DNA of 64,000 nt from Branchipolynoe longqiensis (GCA_030323885.1 CM059199.1:75984781-76048780); one strand, 5' to 3'. Counted from the first letter of the stretch, positions 43,411 through 53,534 are shown. Numbers and translations: made by a program. The notes: generated by a model not told the origin, from the letters alone.

Positions 43411-44215
43411 TAAAGAGGTGTCGCAGGAGTATGAGAGAGAAAGTGAGAAAATGAGAGGGGTTTAGGGAGAGACTGAGATGGTGCTCTTGTGTGATATTTA
43501 AATAGTGAAATAGTGTGAGAGAGCAAGAGAGTGAGAGAACAAGAGAGGAAGAGAGCGAGAGAGTGAAAGTGTGAGTGAGTGAGACCAAGAGAGCGAGAGA
43601 GAGTGAGAGCGTGAGTGAGTGAGAGCAAAGGAGCGAAAGAGAGCAAGAGAGTGAGAAAGTGAGAGTGTGAGGGAGCAAGTCAGTGAGAGAGCGAGAGAGA
43701 AAGTGCAAGAATGTGAGAGAACAAGTGAGGGAGTGAACGAGAGTGCGAGAGTGTGAGAATGTGAGAGAACGAGTGAGCGAGAGAGTGAGAATGTGAGAAT
43801 GTGTGAGAACGAGTGAGTGAGCGAGGGAGCGAGAGTGTGAGAATGTGAGAGAGCAAGAAAGCGAGAGAGCAAGAGAGTGACAGGGCAATAGAGTGAGAGA
43901 GTGAGAGAGTGAGAGTGTGAGAGAGCCAGAGAATGAGAGATGAACAGAGTGAGAGAGCGAGAGCGTGACAGAACGAGAGAGCGAGAGAGTGAGAGTGTGA
44001 GAGCATGAGAGCCTGAGAGATTGAGAGAGTGAAAGAGTGAGAGGGCGAGAGAGCGAGATTGTGAGAGAGCAAGAGAGTGAGAGTATGAGAGAGCGAGATA
44101 ATGAGAGAGTGAGAGTGCGAGAGCGCAAGAGAGTGAGAGCATGAGAGAATGAGAGAGCGAGAGAGTGAGCATATGAGAGAGCGAGATAATGAGAGAGCGC
44201 AAGAGAGTGAGAAAG
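43411..44215. repeat. (GAGAGTGA/GAGAGCGA)n array
   Basis: About 800 bp of gagagtgagagagcgagag with C only in agcg/agca positions. Drifting 8-10-bp word structure. Long Ser/Leu/His frames on minus are artefacts. Confidence 0.9.
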
Positions 44216-44429
44216 CAACGGAGATTTGGAGAGGGTTGGAGAGTGATAACTCATGCGTGACTTCTGTAGGGAAATTGTCACCCCCTCACCCACCCTCCAC
44301 ACCACACACCATCCCATCACCCACAATGCAATGGTCCCGAATAGTGTGCATCATGATGGTGGCAGGCAATTGGTGAGAGTGTATACCCAGAGGAGAGTTA
44401 ATATTGTCTTTGAGCTGCTCCATGGTGGA

Positions 44430-45165
44430 GCTGTGAGTGTGTCGGTGTGTGTGGGTATGGGTATGGCTGGGTGTGTGGGCATGTGTGTGGGTGTGTGTGT
44501 GGTGGTATGTGAGTGGGTATGTGAGTGGGTATGTGAGTGGGTATGTGAGTGGGTATGTGAGTGGGTGTGTGAGTGGGTGTGTGAGGGGGTGTGCATGTGT
44601 GTGGGTGGGTGGGTGGGGTGGGTGGGGAGGTAGGTGTGTGTGGGTGTGGGTGGGTGTGTGAGTGGGTTACTGTGGGAGGGGGGTGTAGGTGTGTGGGTGT
44701 GGGTGGGTGTGTGAGTGGGTTACTGTGGGAGGGGGATGTAGGTATGTGTGTGTGGGTGTGGGTGGGTGTGTGAGTGGGTTACTGTGGGAGGGGGAGGTAG
44801 GTGTGTGCGTGAGTGTGGGTGTGTGTGTGAGTGAGTTACTGTGGGAGGGGGAGGTAGGTGTGTGTGAGTGTGTGGGTATGTGAGTGAGTTACTGTGGGAG
44901 GGGGAGGTAGGTGGGTATGTGTGTGTGTGGGTATGTGAGTGGGTTACTGTGGGAGGGGGGGTAGGTGGGTATGTGTGTGTGTGGGTATGTGAGTGGGTTA
45001 CTGTCGGAGGGGGGGTAGGTGGGTATGTGTGTGGGTGGGGGGGGTATGTGAGTGGGTTACTGTGGGAGGGGGAGGTAGGTGTGTGTGAGTGTGTGTGGGT
45101 ATGTGAGTGGGTTACTGTGGGAGGGGGAGGTAGGTGTGTGTGAGTGTGTGTGGGTCTGTATTGAG
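44430..45165. repeat. GT array with 54-58-bp higher-order unit
   Basis: The early part has (gtgggtatgtga)n. From 44,640, nine units contain gtgagtgggttactgtggga followed by gggggaggtagg. Unit starts near 44,665, 44,719, 44,778, 44,836, 44,888, 44,943, 44,997, 45,056 and 45,111. Confidence 0.9.
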
Positions 45166-45179
45166 AGTGCTGACCCCTA

Positions 45180-45500
45180 GAGGGGGGGACCTCCACCCTC
45201 CTCCTAGCTCCCACCCCCACCCCCGCCCTGCGCCCAGTCACTCACGTCTTGCTTATAGCTGTACCTTATCCAATTTGCGCGCGGTGCCTTTTGTTTCCAT
45301 TTATCGACTCGGATCATTGATCTTCGCGCTCTGTTTGCGCATGCGCATTCGGCGCGACGCAAGCGCAATGTATATCGACGCGGTTAGTAATAGTCGAGGA
45401 GCCCGCAGCGGTGTCTCGGTGTGGACAGGTCTGAGCAGTCTGGGCATGCGCAGATATGTGTGGTTGAACAGGCGTATATATATATCTATATAAATCCTCC
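45180..45500. promoter_or_regulatory. CpG island with NRF1-type sites
   Basis: tgcgcatgcgca at 45,336-45,347 (palindromic NRF1 site) and ggcatgcgcag near 45,443, in CpG-rich unique sequence. A TATA-like tatataaat lies at 45,487-45,495, just before the repeat at 45,504. Confidence 0.4.
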
Positions 45501-45503
45501 GGT

Positions 45504-45647
45504 GCGACTGACACTGGTCTACATCCGGTGGAGGTGAAGAGGGTAGGTGGAGCCACCGGTACAGTGTTGGTCTTACGGAGTATAACAAATAATAATAATA
45601 ATTAACCCTTACATATCTTTATACTCACATAATTCGTTATACATCAC
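45504..45647 (+). repeat. Dispersed CpG-rich repeat, copy 2
   Basis: gcgactgacactggtctaca, tccggtggaggtgaag, gagccaccggtacagtgttg and tttatactcacataattcg to tacatcac. Parallels 37,563-37,690. This copy additionally has an (aat)n insert. Confidence 0.6.
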
Positions 45648-45811
45648 GTATATGGATAGTGATAAACCCTTTATGCCTGTAGTGTCCTGTACTCCCCCCC
45701 CCCCCCCTATCATGGGTGTGTGTGGGGGTGCGGGGGGGGTGTGGGTGGCTGCACCACTCCACCTCCTGTGCAGCGACAATTCTCCACTCTCTAGGAGGAA
45801 ACTATACGTAT

Positions 45812-45976
45812 GTTCTAACCGACCACCTCCACAGATCGACCACTCCCCTATATTGATCGCCTTATTTGGGTCTCAAACTATCGCCCATACAATACCATTG
45901 TAATGATAAGAAAAACCTCCCTAAGCCGACCACCTCCCTAAATGGACTCATGGTCGGTCGATTTACAGAGGTTTTA

Positions 45977-45979
<3 letters not shown>
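45812..45979. mobile_element. Family A MITE, left end missing
   Basis: ttctaaccgaccacctccac through cccatacaataccattgtaa to gatttacagaggttttactg, followed by (TA)n. 168 bp. Confidence 0.8.

Positions 45980-46036
<57 letters not shown>
45980..46036. repeat. (TA)n-(GT)n microsatellite between A and B
   Basis: A run of ~22 TA dinucleotides followed by (GT)n, joining the TA-flanked end of family A directly to the start of family B. Confidence 0.9.
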
Positions 46037-46037
<1 letters not shown>

Positions 46038-46311
46038 AAGAGTTCAGGTGCAAAACCCCATAAACGCCAATCCAAAATTGTAATTGAAATAAGAGATTTT
46101 TTACAGGAAGGTAATTTAAATTATCTTTAATTCCACTGTTCTTGTGATGTAATGTTTATTGGAGCAATGAACCAAAATAAGAAAGTAAAAGAACAAACTT
46201 TTTAAAGCTTTGATTCCAATGTTTAACTCAATTTTTGGATTGCCATTTACCGGGTTTTGCCTGGTTTTACCGAGTTTTGCCTGGTTTTACCGGGTTTTGC
46301 CTGAACTCTTC
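46037..46311. mobile_element. Family B MITE with amplified terminus
   Basis: gaagagttcaggtgcaaaac at left. At the right, accgggttttgcctggtttt-type words occur three times before gcctgaactcttc. The terminal repeat itself has been tandemly amplified, adding ~38 bp over other copies (237 bp). Confidence 0.8.
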
Positions 46312-46339
46312 ATATACGATACATATATGATAGCAGCTT

Positions 46340-46411
46340 CAGCTCAAACTTGCTAGTCATAGTTTAATTTCGGCCCGGATGGCGTTTATCCGTTTTGGCA
46401 CCTGAACGCTT

Positions 46412-46471
<60 letters not shown>
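46340..46471. repeat. B-like remnant and (TA)n
   Basis: gatggcgtttatccgttttg followed by gcacctgaacgctt (46,379-46,412) resembles a diverged family B right end. 46,419-46,471 is (TA)n. Confidence 0.5.
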
Positions 46472-46474
<3 letters not shown>

Positions 46475-46479
46475 GTTTA

Positions 46480-46960
46480 ACCGTTCCGACACAAATGCTC
46501 TCCACTCGCAGCCTAATGCGAGCCTAATTGTTTTATTTCTATGATATTTCCGATTGTATTTCCTGGCCTGCCGCAGGCCGCTGCCGCCTCTCGTCCTGCC
46601 GCCGGTTGACTGCCTTCATGCTGTGTAACCCAGGCTAAAGGCGGAGAGCCAGAGTGCCATACAGATACGGATTTACCCTCTTCCCGCATTTAATAGACGT
46701 ATATTACTTATTCCCTTAATTCACTGGCTCTCCTTCCCACCATTTAGCTTGTTATGTAATACTTTAGATAGTTCAGACCAAAACAGCCTCTCTGTGTTAT
46801 GTCGCCGCTGTACCTTATAAACAGCCTGGGTAGTTGGATATTATTATGGTAATTTAAGCTTTTGTTAAGAAGGTGGCTACTATGTCCCTGGAGGGGTGAT
46901 CAGCTTTTTACAGCCCGCCGGGCAGAAGGCCTTTAAATATCTGTATATATATATATATTA
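46480..46960. other. Unique segment, candidate conserved non-coding element
   Basis: 480 bp with no repeat family, balanced composition and homeodomain-type words (gcctaattg, taatttaag, ctttatt). It also holds short inverted words (gcctgccgcaggc; ctggctctcc against ggagagccag). No ORF. Its non-repetitive character in so repetitive a region is the only evidence of constraint. Confidence 0.35.
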
Positions 46961-47509
46961 TAATCAAATATCAATATCAAGTTGACCATAGTGATTAATA
47001 TACTTAGGGACTGAAGAATAGTAAAGAGTGCAAGGAACGTTCCAATCACTTTTTGAGCTCACAACTTTATTCATGTTCCTACTGGTACAATTTAAGTTCT
47101 TTAATAATGATCGATACAAATAAATAGCCCTTTCCCATTTCATTAAGTTAAAAACAGTTTGGAATTCCGACAATTAAAGCCTAAATCTCGTCTAAAACAT
47201 CAGAGCGTGTAGCAAAACGACTGATCGGTCTGAGCCCGAGCGCTCGACCTTCTTACGTTGTTAGGAAAGTCACAACCTGCATCTCCTAGCAATGAGTTAC
47301 AGCGGTGAACCCGGCCCCGCATTTGATGGCCAATGCAGGTCTGTCTTGGCGAGCAGCCTGCATTTCCAAATGCGGGTTGATCGACCCAAGCCCGCAATGG
47401 TCACAGCTCGAGCATAGTCTCGCCCACTTAACATGTATATAAGGAGTATAAAGGTTATATGAATATAGGCAGCGGAAAATATATATTTGATTATTTGTTA
47501 TTTGCTTAA

Positions 47510-47830
47510 ACGGCCTGTTGGCACGTCTATTGTTTGCGCTACAGTCCATGGGATCGTGTGTTCGAGCCCTGGTCGAGTCAAGCAAATGACTTAAAAATGT
47601 ACACTTGTTGCTTCCTAGCCAGGCACTCAGCATTATTAGGATAGGGCAAGGACTGGTTGGCTCAGTGTCAGGATAATGTGACTGAGTGGGATGTCAGGTC
47701 ATGGTGCTGGTAGCCTGGTCTCCCAGTGGGGCAGCACTATAAAGTTGCCATGAGTGCGCACTGTCACAAGTCGGTACCCATTCTGATATGACCATAGATG
47801 TTGGTAGGATGTAAAACAACAACAAACAAA
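47510..47830 (+). mobile_element. S1 SINE, near full length
   Basis: Degenerate head, B-box region tcgagccctggtcgagtcaa, body aggataatgtgactgagtgg, tail gatgtaaaacaacaacaaac. Bases 46,961-47,509 upstream are unassigned. Confidence 0.85.
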
Positions 47831-47973
47831 ACGTTTGAGCTCCGTGTGCTGCGCGCCTGATGTTATCCTGGCATGTGCTATTTCTGATATGTGTGCTACC
47901 CACAAGGCCTCCTGCAAGTACCCCTATCCTGCGCTGACCTATAGATGCCTTATAATGTTTATAAACATTGTGT

Positions 47974-49050
47974 ATGCGCGCGCAGCTTGGCTGCAGAACG
48001 AAGGCACACTGCCATTGAGTTTGCCAATACGCGCAGTGCAAAACGTCAGTTTTATTCAAAATTAATAGAAATGCAGAACCCTAAACTTATAAATTTAATA
48101 TGATCTGTTTGTTGAATATGTTTTCTATATGTGTTCCAAGAGGTTTGTTTCTAAGGGGTGTGGTTTTAGAGAGATTTCACTTTTTCTGTATGAAGATTGC
48201 TCAATGCCATTGACAATGCATTAAGTTTGCCGATACGCGCAGTGCAAAAAGTCAATTTTATTCAAAATTAATAGAAATGCAGAATCCTAACCTTATAAAG
48301 TTAATATAATCTGTTTGTTGAATATGTTTTCTATATGTGTTCCAAGCAGTTTGTTTCTACGTGGTGTGGTTTTAGAGATATTTCACATTTTCTGTATGAA
48401 GATTGCTCATGGCCATTGACAATGCATTGAGTTTGCCGATACGTGCAGTGCAAAACATAAATTTTATTCAAAATTAATAGAATGCAGAACCCTAACCAAA
48501 TAAATTTAATATAATCTGTTCGTTAAATATGTTTTCTATATGTGTTCCAAGCGGTTTGTTTCTAATTCTAGGTGGTGTGGTTTTAGAGATATTTCACTTT
48601 TTCTGTATGAAGATTGCTCATGGCCATAGACAATGGATTGACTGATTGAGTTTGCCGATACGCAAAGTTCAAAATGTCAATTTTATTCAAAACCATTGAA
48701 TATGTTTTCTATATGTATTCCAAGCGGTTTGTTTCTAAGTGATGTGGCTTTAGAGATATTTCGCATTTTCTGTATGAAGATTGCTCACGGCCATTGAGAA
48801 TGCATTGAGTTTGTCGATATGCGCAATTCAAAACATCAATTTTATTCAAAATTAATAGGAATGCAGAACCCTAACCTTATAAATGTAATATAATCTATTC
48901 ATTGAATATGTCTTCTATATGTGTTTCAGGCAGTTTGTTTCTAAGTGGTGTGGTTTTAGAAATATTTAACTTTTTCTCTATGAAGATTGCTCATAGCCAT
49001 TGAGTTTGCAGTGTGACCGTTTGCCGTTCTGCAACCAAGCAGTGCACGCA
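47974..49050. mobile_element. Inverted-repeat-flanked element carrying a 206-bp satellite
   Basis: The array at 48,016-49,005 has about five units starting near 48,016, 48,222, 48,428, 48,647 and 48,806. Units contain gagtttgccgatacgcgcag, ttttattcaaaattaataga, gttttctatatgtgttccaa and ggttttagagatatttcact. It is flanked by an inverted repeat: gcagcttggctgcagaacg (47,982-48,000) against gttctgcaaccaagcagtgc (49,026-49,045). The fifth unit has an internal deletion. Confidence 0.75.
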
Positions 49051-49111
49051 CTGACATAAATACCCATGCTGACGTCATATGAAATAGGTCTAAATAAGCA
49101 GCTGCTGGGCA

Positions 49112-49118
49112 TATAAAG
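49112..49118 (+). promoter_or_regulatory. TATA-like box upstream of 614-bp unit
   Basis: tataaag 15 bp before the start of homology with the retroposed copy at 28,291-28,915. Suggests a Pol II promoter for the unit; the retroposed copy does not include it. Confidence 0.35.
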
Positions 49119-49126
49119 CACAGACA

Positions 49127-49740
49127 CACTTGCTATCCGGACCGCACTTCGTCCACACCTCTCTCTATCTCCTCTCTGCTGGCCATTCTCCTAATGATAA
49201 TGTCTGAAAAGAGTTCCACGAGGGGGAGTCCGCCAGGATTTCACTTTCTACTCTTACTCTGTCCTTCTCTTTGGCTCGGCGGCTGGTCACCATAGAGCAA
49301 ATAGACACGGTCCTTTGACTCAACTCTCCTCATTTCTCTTTCCTGTACTCTACCCTTTTTTTTTTCTTCTCCCAGGCTTACTTCTCCCCCTGATCAAGGG
49401 AGTTGTTTGCTTGGGTGGGGCCCTTTACCTTATCGTTTCTCTCACTTTGTTCTTGTTACTGGAACTGCTGGACCGACCTTTACCCGTCCCTTCCTCCTCA
49501 GCCCTTGCTGCTGCCGACTGGATACGAGTGCTGCGCTACTGCCAGACCGGGGTGATTTGGGCCCGCCCCAACGATTTGTTGTTTAATTGTTGTAAAGACA
49601 TCCCCAGCTTCTACAACAGTCCCACCAAAAGATTAATCTTCAACCAAAGATTGGACCTATTTATCAGTGGCTCTCTATATTGCTGCAGTTCTGCAGCCAG
49701 TAACAGTAGTAAGATTACGAACCCCCAGAAGTCAAGTCAA
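49127..49740 (+). repeat. 614-bp unit, sibling of the 28.3-28.9 kb retroposed copy
   Basis: Begins cacttgctatccggaccgca and ends cccccagaagtcaagtcaa. It is preceded by a TATA-like box. Bases 49,200-49,295 encode 31 aa (MSEKSSTRGS...), colinear and in frame with the minus-strand copy. The two differ at about a third of positions, the second half being more diverged. A longer open frame at 49,315-49,758 lacks an ATG start and is not intact in the sibling copy. Function unknown. Confidence 0.6.
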
Positions 49741-49968
49741 GTAATTTTTTCCTGCTGACCAGACATCAGAGCGTCTGTGCCCAAGTGCACCACTCTACTC
49801 TACCGCTGTTCTGCAGTCGTCCGCTGGCCTGCCGCCCACACTCAGTTACTAGTGATTGGCTATGCCTTTCTGTCTCAGTTGTGGTATCACGCATAGTGCA
49901 GAGGAGGCAAGAAGGTGTGCTAGTTGTCGCGCGAAGGAGGGTGGGATGCACGGCCGGACGACTGCGAA
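49741..49968. other. Unassigned CpG-containing segment
   Basis: Non-repetitive, moderately CpG-rich. No gene recognised. Confidence 0.3.
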
Positions 49969-50321
49969 TAAAATTGCATAGTCGGATGGTTTTGAATTTC
50001 TGTATTTATTTTAGATAAATATATTAGATCGATTACTAGTATCTACTTGACATTAGTTCAAAGTTACATTTATTTTAAATGGTCAACTTTTGAGATATCT
50101 TGGGTGCAAACATGGAAAATTAGTTTTGGCAAGCCTGCCAAAACTCTGACACCATAGACTTCTGCAGTAAGAGGTTCTATTCAATTTACCCAGTATTGCA
50201 TTCTACACAGAAACAAATTCTTAATAAGTGCATCAGTATCTAAGTTAGATATGTCAAATCAAATCTAGATAATTGGTTTGATTTTGAAAATTCGATATTT
50301 CATTGGACTATGCAGCTTTAA
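49969..50321. mobile_element. Family H, complete, ends beside an ATG
   Basis: Left aaattgcatagtcggatggt, right ttggactatgcagctttaa. All internal H blocks are in order. The right TTAA is immediately followed by gATGGCGAC, so H sits one base upstream of the ORF start. Confidence 0.85.
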
Positions 50322-50322
50322 G

Positions 50323-50457
50323 ATGGCGACAAAAGCAGTGAAACAAGAAGAGGCGAGTGTGTTAGCAGTTGGTGTCGCTGAAATATCACTCGAGGACTGG
50401 GAGCGTAACGCTCTAAAGGACATAGAGCAGATGGAGCTCAGGAAACGAGTGAGATGA
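50323..50457 (+). CDS. 44-aa ORF or first exon (starts ATGGCGAC), unrecognised
   Basis: The frame runs MATKAVKQEE... through LEDWERNALKDIEQ to a basic end (ELRKRVR) and a TGA at 50,455. The context aagATGGCGac matches the YY1-type motif that often overlaps the start codon of animal housekeeping genes. Amino-acid composition is protein-like (mixed charge, amphipathic helix), unlike the low-complexity frames elsewhere. A donor-like gtgaga at 50,449 would end a first exon after ELRKR. I do not recognise a family. A family H element abuts the start, so the native 5' UTR is displaced or lost. Confidence 0.35.
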   Translation: MATKAVKQEEASVLAVGVAEISLEDWERNALKDIEQMELRKRVR

Positions 50458-50960
50458 TTGGAGATCCTTCCCACCCTGGGGCCTCAAGTCTGATACCGAG
50501 CAATAACGGCTTAACATACAAATTACAATACAGTAGCATCTCGCGAATGTACGCAGCTCCGCAGTTCTCACAATAAAGACAACAAAAAAACAAGGGAGCG
50601 TCGAAATGAGACGCACTTCCGGTCACGTACCGGAAGCCGGTGGCTACATGCGCCAAGTCGCGACAATCTGTGCGCATTGATAGTGTTTTCAGAACGAGGC
50701 TGATGCCTTCTCCCCATCCAGCCTCGGGGGTAACAGAATTTAAATCACTCCAGTGAGTGCCTCTTCTTTTATTGTAATCTTCTTTGTCTTTGCTCCTATG
50801 TATTTGTTTTAGTGCGTGGTTTTATTTTATTTCATTTTTTGTCTCTCTCGTCGTCGCGTTTGAATTACAAATCAAGGCAATCGAGATAAACATGGGATAA
50901 ATTACAAGAATCAATCGAGCCCGGCCAAACACCGGACTCGATTTAATTTGGACTTAACTT
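50458..50960. promoter_or_regulatory. CpG-containing island with back-to-back ETS sites
   Basis: acttccgg near 50,627 and ccggaagcc near 50,641 flank cacgta, with gcgccaagtcgcgac following. aataaa at 50,570-50,575 could be a poly(A) signal for the upstream ORF. 50,700-50,960 is unique with no feature recognised. Confidence 0.35.
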
Positions 50961-50964
50961 AAAC

Positions 50965-51265
50965 CCCTGTCACACACACTCACACTCACACTCAAACTCA
51001 CACACACACTCGCACACTCACACCCACACCCATACACACACCCACACCCACAAACAATCACATAACACTGACACACCCACACTGACACTGACACTCACAC
51101 ACCCGCACACACTCACACGCTCACAACTTACCTCCTTCTCCCCCCCCCCCCACCCCCCTCCCTCCTACCTCTCATCCCTTCCACCACCACAAACACTGTC
51201 GACTGCTGATGTCTCATCTCCACCCACACACACAGACACACACACACACGCACATTCACACACAC
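50965..51265. repeat. CA-rich microsatellite block
   Basis: (cacact)n and (cacacc)n with a C-run near 51,140, interrupted by a short unique stretch at 51,180-51,225. Confidence 0.85.
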
Positions 51266-51384
51266 CCTTAGTCGTCTCGACAAAAGGAATTTAATTTTCC
51301 TAATTAGAATTATGCTAATTTAATAAGATCACTTGTAATCGGGTGACAAGTAACTTTCCGGTGTTTGCCACCGAGCGGTGATTT

Positions 51385-51527
51385 CTGGTGGCGGGCGGCG
51401 GGCGGCGGGTGGCGGGTGGCGGTGGCGGGTGGCGGGTGGCGGGGGTGGCGGGCTGTGGGTGGAGAACGGCGGGCGGCGGCGGCGGGCGGCGGGGAGAGAG
51501 CGGCGTGTGGCGGGAGAGGCGCGAGGC

Positions 51528-51561
<34 letters not shown>

Positions 51562-51950
51562 CGGGTAGAGAGCGGCGGGTGGCGGCTGCGGGCTGCGGGC
51601 ACGGCTGCGGGCGGCGGGCGGCGGACGGCGGGCGGCGGGTGGCGGGCAGCGGGCGGCGGGTAGAGAGCGGCGGGTGGTGGGAGGCGGGAGGTGGGCGGCG
51701 GGCGGCGGGTAGAGAGCGGCGGGTGGTGGGAGGCGGGAGGTGGGCGGCGGGCGGCGGGTAGAGAGCGGCGGGTGGTGGGAGGCGGGAGGCGGGAGGTGGG
51801 CGGCGGGCGGCGGGTAGAGAGCGGCGGGTGGCGGGAGGCGGGAGGTGGGCGGCGGGCGGCGGGTAGAGAGCGGCGGGTGGCGGGAGGCGGGAGGTGGGCG
51901 GCGGGCGGCGGGTAGAGAGCGGCGGGTGGCGGGAGGCCGGGGTAAGCGTG
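51385..51950. repeat. GC minisatellite, ~60-bp unit
   Basis: (ggcgggt)n at first, then units with gcgggtagagagcggcgggt and ggcgggaggtgggcggcggg, repeated about seven times (clear from 51,560 on). G strand on plus. Confidence 0.9.
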
Positions 51951-51954
51951 GGGC

Positions 51955-52260
51955 CGCCTGCCGATCGCCTTTCAGAAATAAGATATCCACCACCTAATTG
52001 CCGATATTAAATCACTCCCAGAGCCATAGTTTTAGTGTGATTAAATTATAATACGCCCCGTGGACCCCTCCCCGGTCCGCTGGTGCCCGGGAGGGCTGGG
52101 TAAGAGAGAGGAAGGTGGTAGTGGGGGTAAGGTGGCCGTGTGGGTCGGGGTGGAGTTAAGGGGGGGGGGGTGTTGAGGGGGGGGGCTAATTTTCCACTCG
52201 CGCGCGTAATCCGAAAGCCCCCACGAGGCAACGCCCACTCCCGATCCTGATTAAATGGAT
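51955..52260. other. Unique CpG/ATTA segment with G-runs
   Basis: Contains tgtgattaaattataatacg (52,036) and gctaattttccactcgcgcg (52,185) on either side of G-rich runs. Together with ttcctaattagaattatgct (51,297-51,316) it forms an ATTA-rich, possibly regulatory cluster around the minisatellite. Confidence 0.3.
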
Positions 52261-52319
52261 GCCCGCCTGGTCCCCTCCCCTTTTCACCCACTGGCACCGC
52301 CCTCCCTCCTCTCTACACC

Positions 52320-52350
52320 CTCCCACCACCACCACCACCACCACCATCAC
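52320..52350. repeat. (CAC)n trinucleotide run
   Basis: About ten CAC/CAT triplets. Flanking 52,260-52,560 is unique and includes gtcgtctgctg at 52,432. Confidence 0.8.
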
Positions 52351-52577
52351 CATCGCCACCAGCGCCAGCAGCGGCGGCAACCAGCAGCAACGCAAAAGCG
52401 CGCGATGGCAAGAAAGGACACAGTTTCAAATTGTCGTCTGCTGCCTGTGGGGGAAAAAAAGGTCTGCTTGGGATTAAAATTAGTATTTTTGTTGCCGGGG
52501 ACAAGTTGGGGTTCAAACTAAAGGAGTAGTCTGTGAGGAGCACACTGGGTGTGGGTCTGTTGGTGGGAATATAATGT

Positions 52578-52912
52578 TTCAACCATTCGATTATGTATCT
52601 AAAGTGCGGAAACTCTTTATTTATTGAATCAGTCGAGTGTAGGCTTCCCATGCGAAGGTTGTCAATTCGAATCCCATCCGAGTCAAACCGATGACTTATA
52701 TAATTGATACTTGTCGCTTCCTAGCCTGGCACTCGGTATTAATAGGACAGGACCAGAATTGATTAGCACATTATCAGGATAATGTGACTGTGTGGGATTC
52801 TGGGTCATGGTTCCAGCAACCTGGTCTCCCAGTGGTAAAGTCACCATGAGTGGCACCCATCTTGATATGACCTTGGATGTTGCTAGGATGTAAAACAATG
52901 TCAAACACATTT
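52578..52912 (+). mobile_element. S1 SINE with shared 5' leader
   Basis: The leader ccattcgattatgtatctaa matches 37,228 onward. Head gtcgagtgtaggcttcccat, body, tail ttgctaggatgtaaaacaat. An internal ~30-bp gap lies near 52,830-52,850. Confidence 0.85.
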
Positions 52913-53039
52913 ATTTATTTGTTTGGTCAGATTTCGTTTGTCTTAAAGGCCAGTAACACGGCCAATGCGATTCGAATAAGATCACACCTTGAATAACCTA
53001 TTTTCTAGCGTTATTTAGACTTAGAGCTCAATACTTCGT

Positions 53040-53393
53040 TGAAGCATCATATTTTCTAAACCAAAAACAATTATCTAGAATTGATTCTACATATCTAACT
53101 TAGATACTGATCTACTGATTAAGGATTTGCTGCTAAATATAAGGGAATGGTGATGCAATTTAATAATATAACCTGTTATTAACAGTGTTAATGCTATAAA
53201 GCCTATGGCGTCAGAGTTTTGGAATGCTTGCCAAAACTAATTTCACATGTTTACACTTCAAATATTTCAAAACTTAACCATCTAAGATAAACAGTACTTG
53301 AAACTAAAGTAAGGTAGATCAAAACAATCAGTTGAATGTATTTATCTCAGAAAAATGACGGAAACTTAAAACTATCGGACTATGCAACTTTAA
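53040..53393. mobile_element. Family H, left TIR lost
   Basis: Blocks from gaagcatcatattttctaaa through taacttagatactgatctac, gcctatggcgtcagagtttt and tgtatttatctcagaaaaat to the right end atcggactatgcaactttaa. Confidence 0.8.
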
Positions 53394-53534
53394 TGTCTAA
53401 TCAAAGCTGAGGTTGAGGGTAAACATGACCTATTTGACTCATACATCCCCAATGACGCTTCCCAGCTGTTACTAGTGTTAGTGACAGATCAGGTAACACA
53501 TATACAAAATGACAGGCCCTCTCTATTGTTGGTT

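Noticed and set aside
43389..44326. 308-codon Ser/Leu/His frame on minus
   Set aside because: Product of a (GAGAGTGA)n array.
49315..49758. 147-codon hydrophobic frame
   Set aside because: Starts at TTG, not ATG. The sibling copy at 28.3-28.9 kb does not keep the frame. Retained as repeat, not gene.
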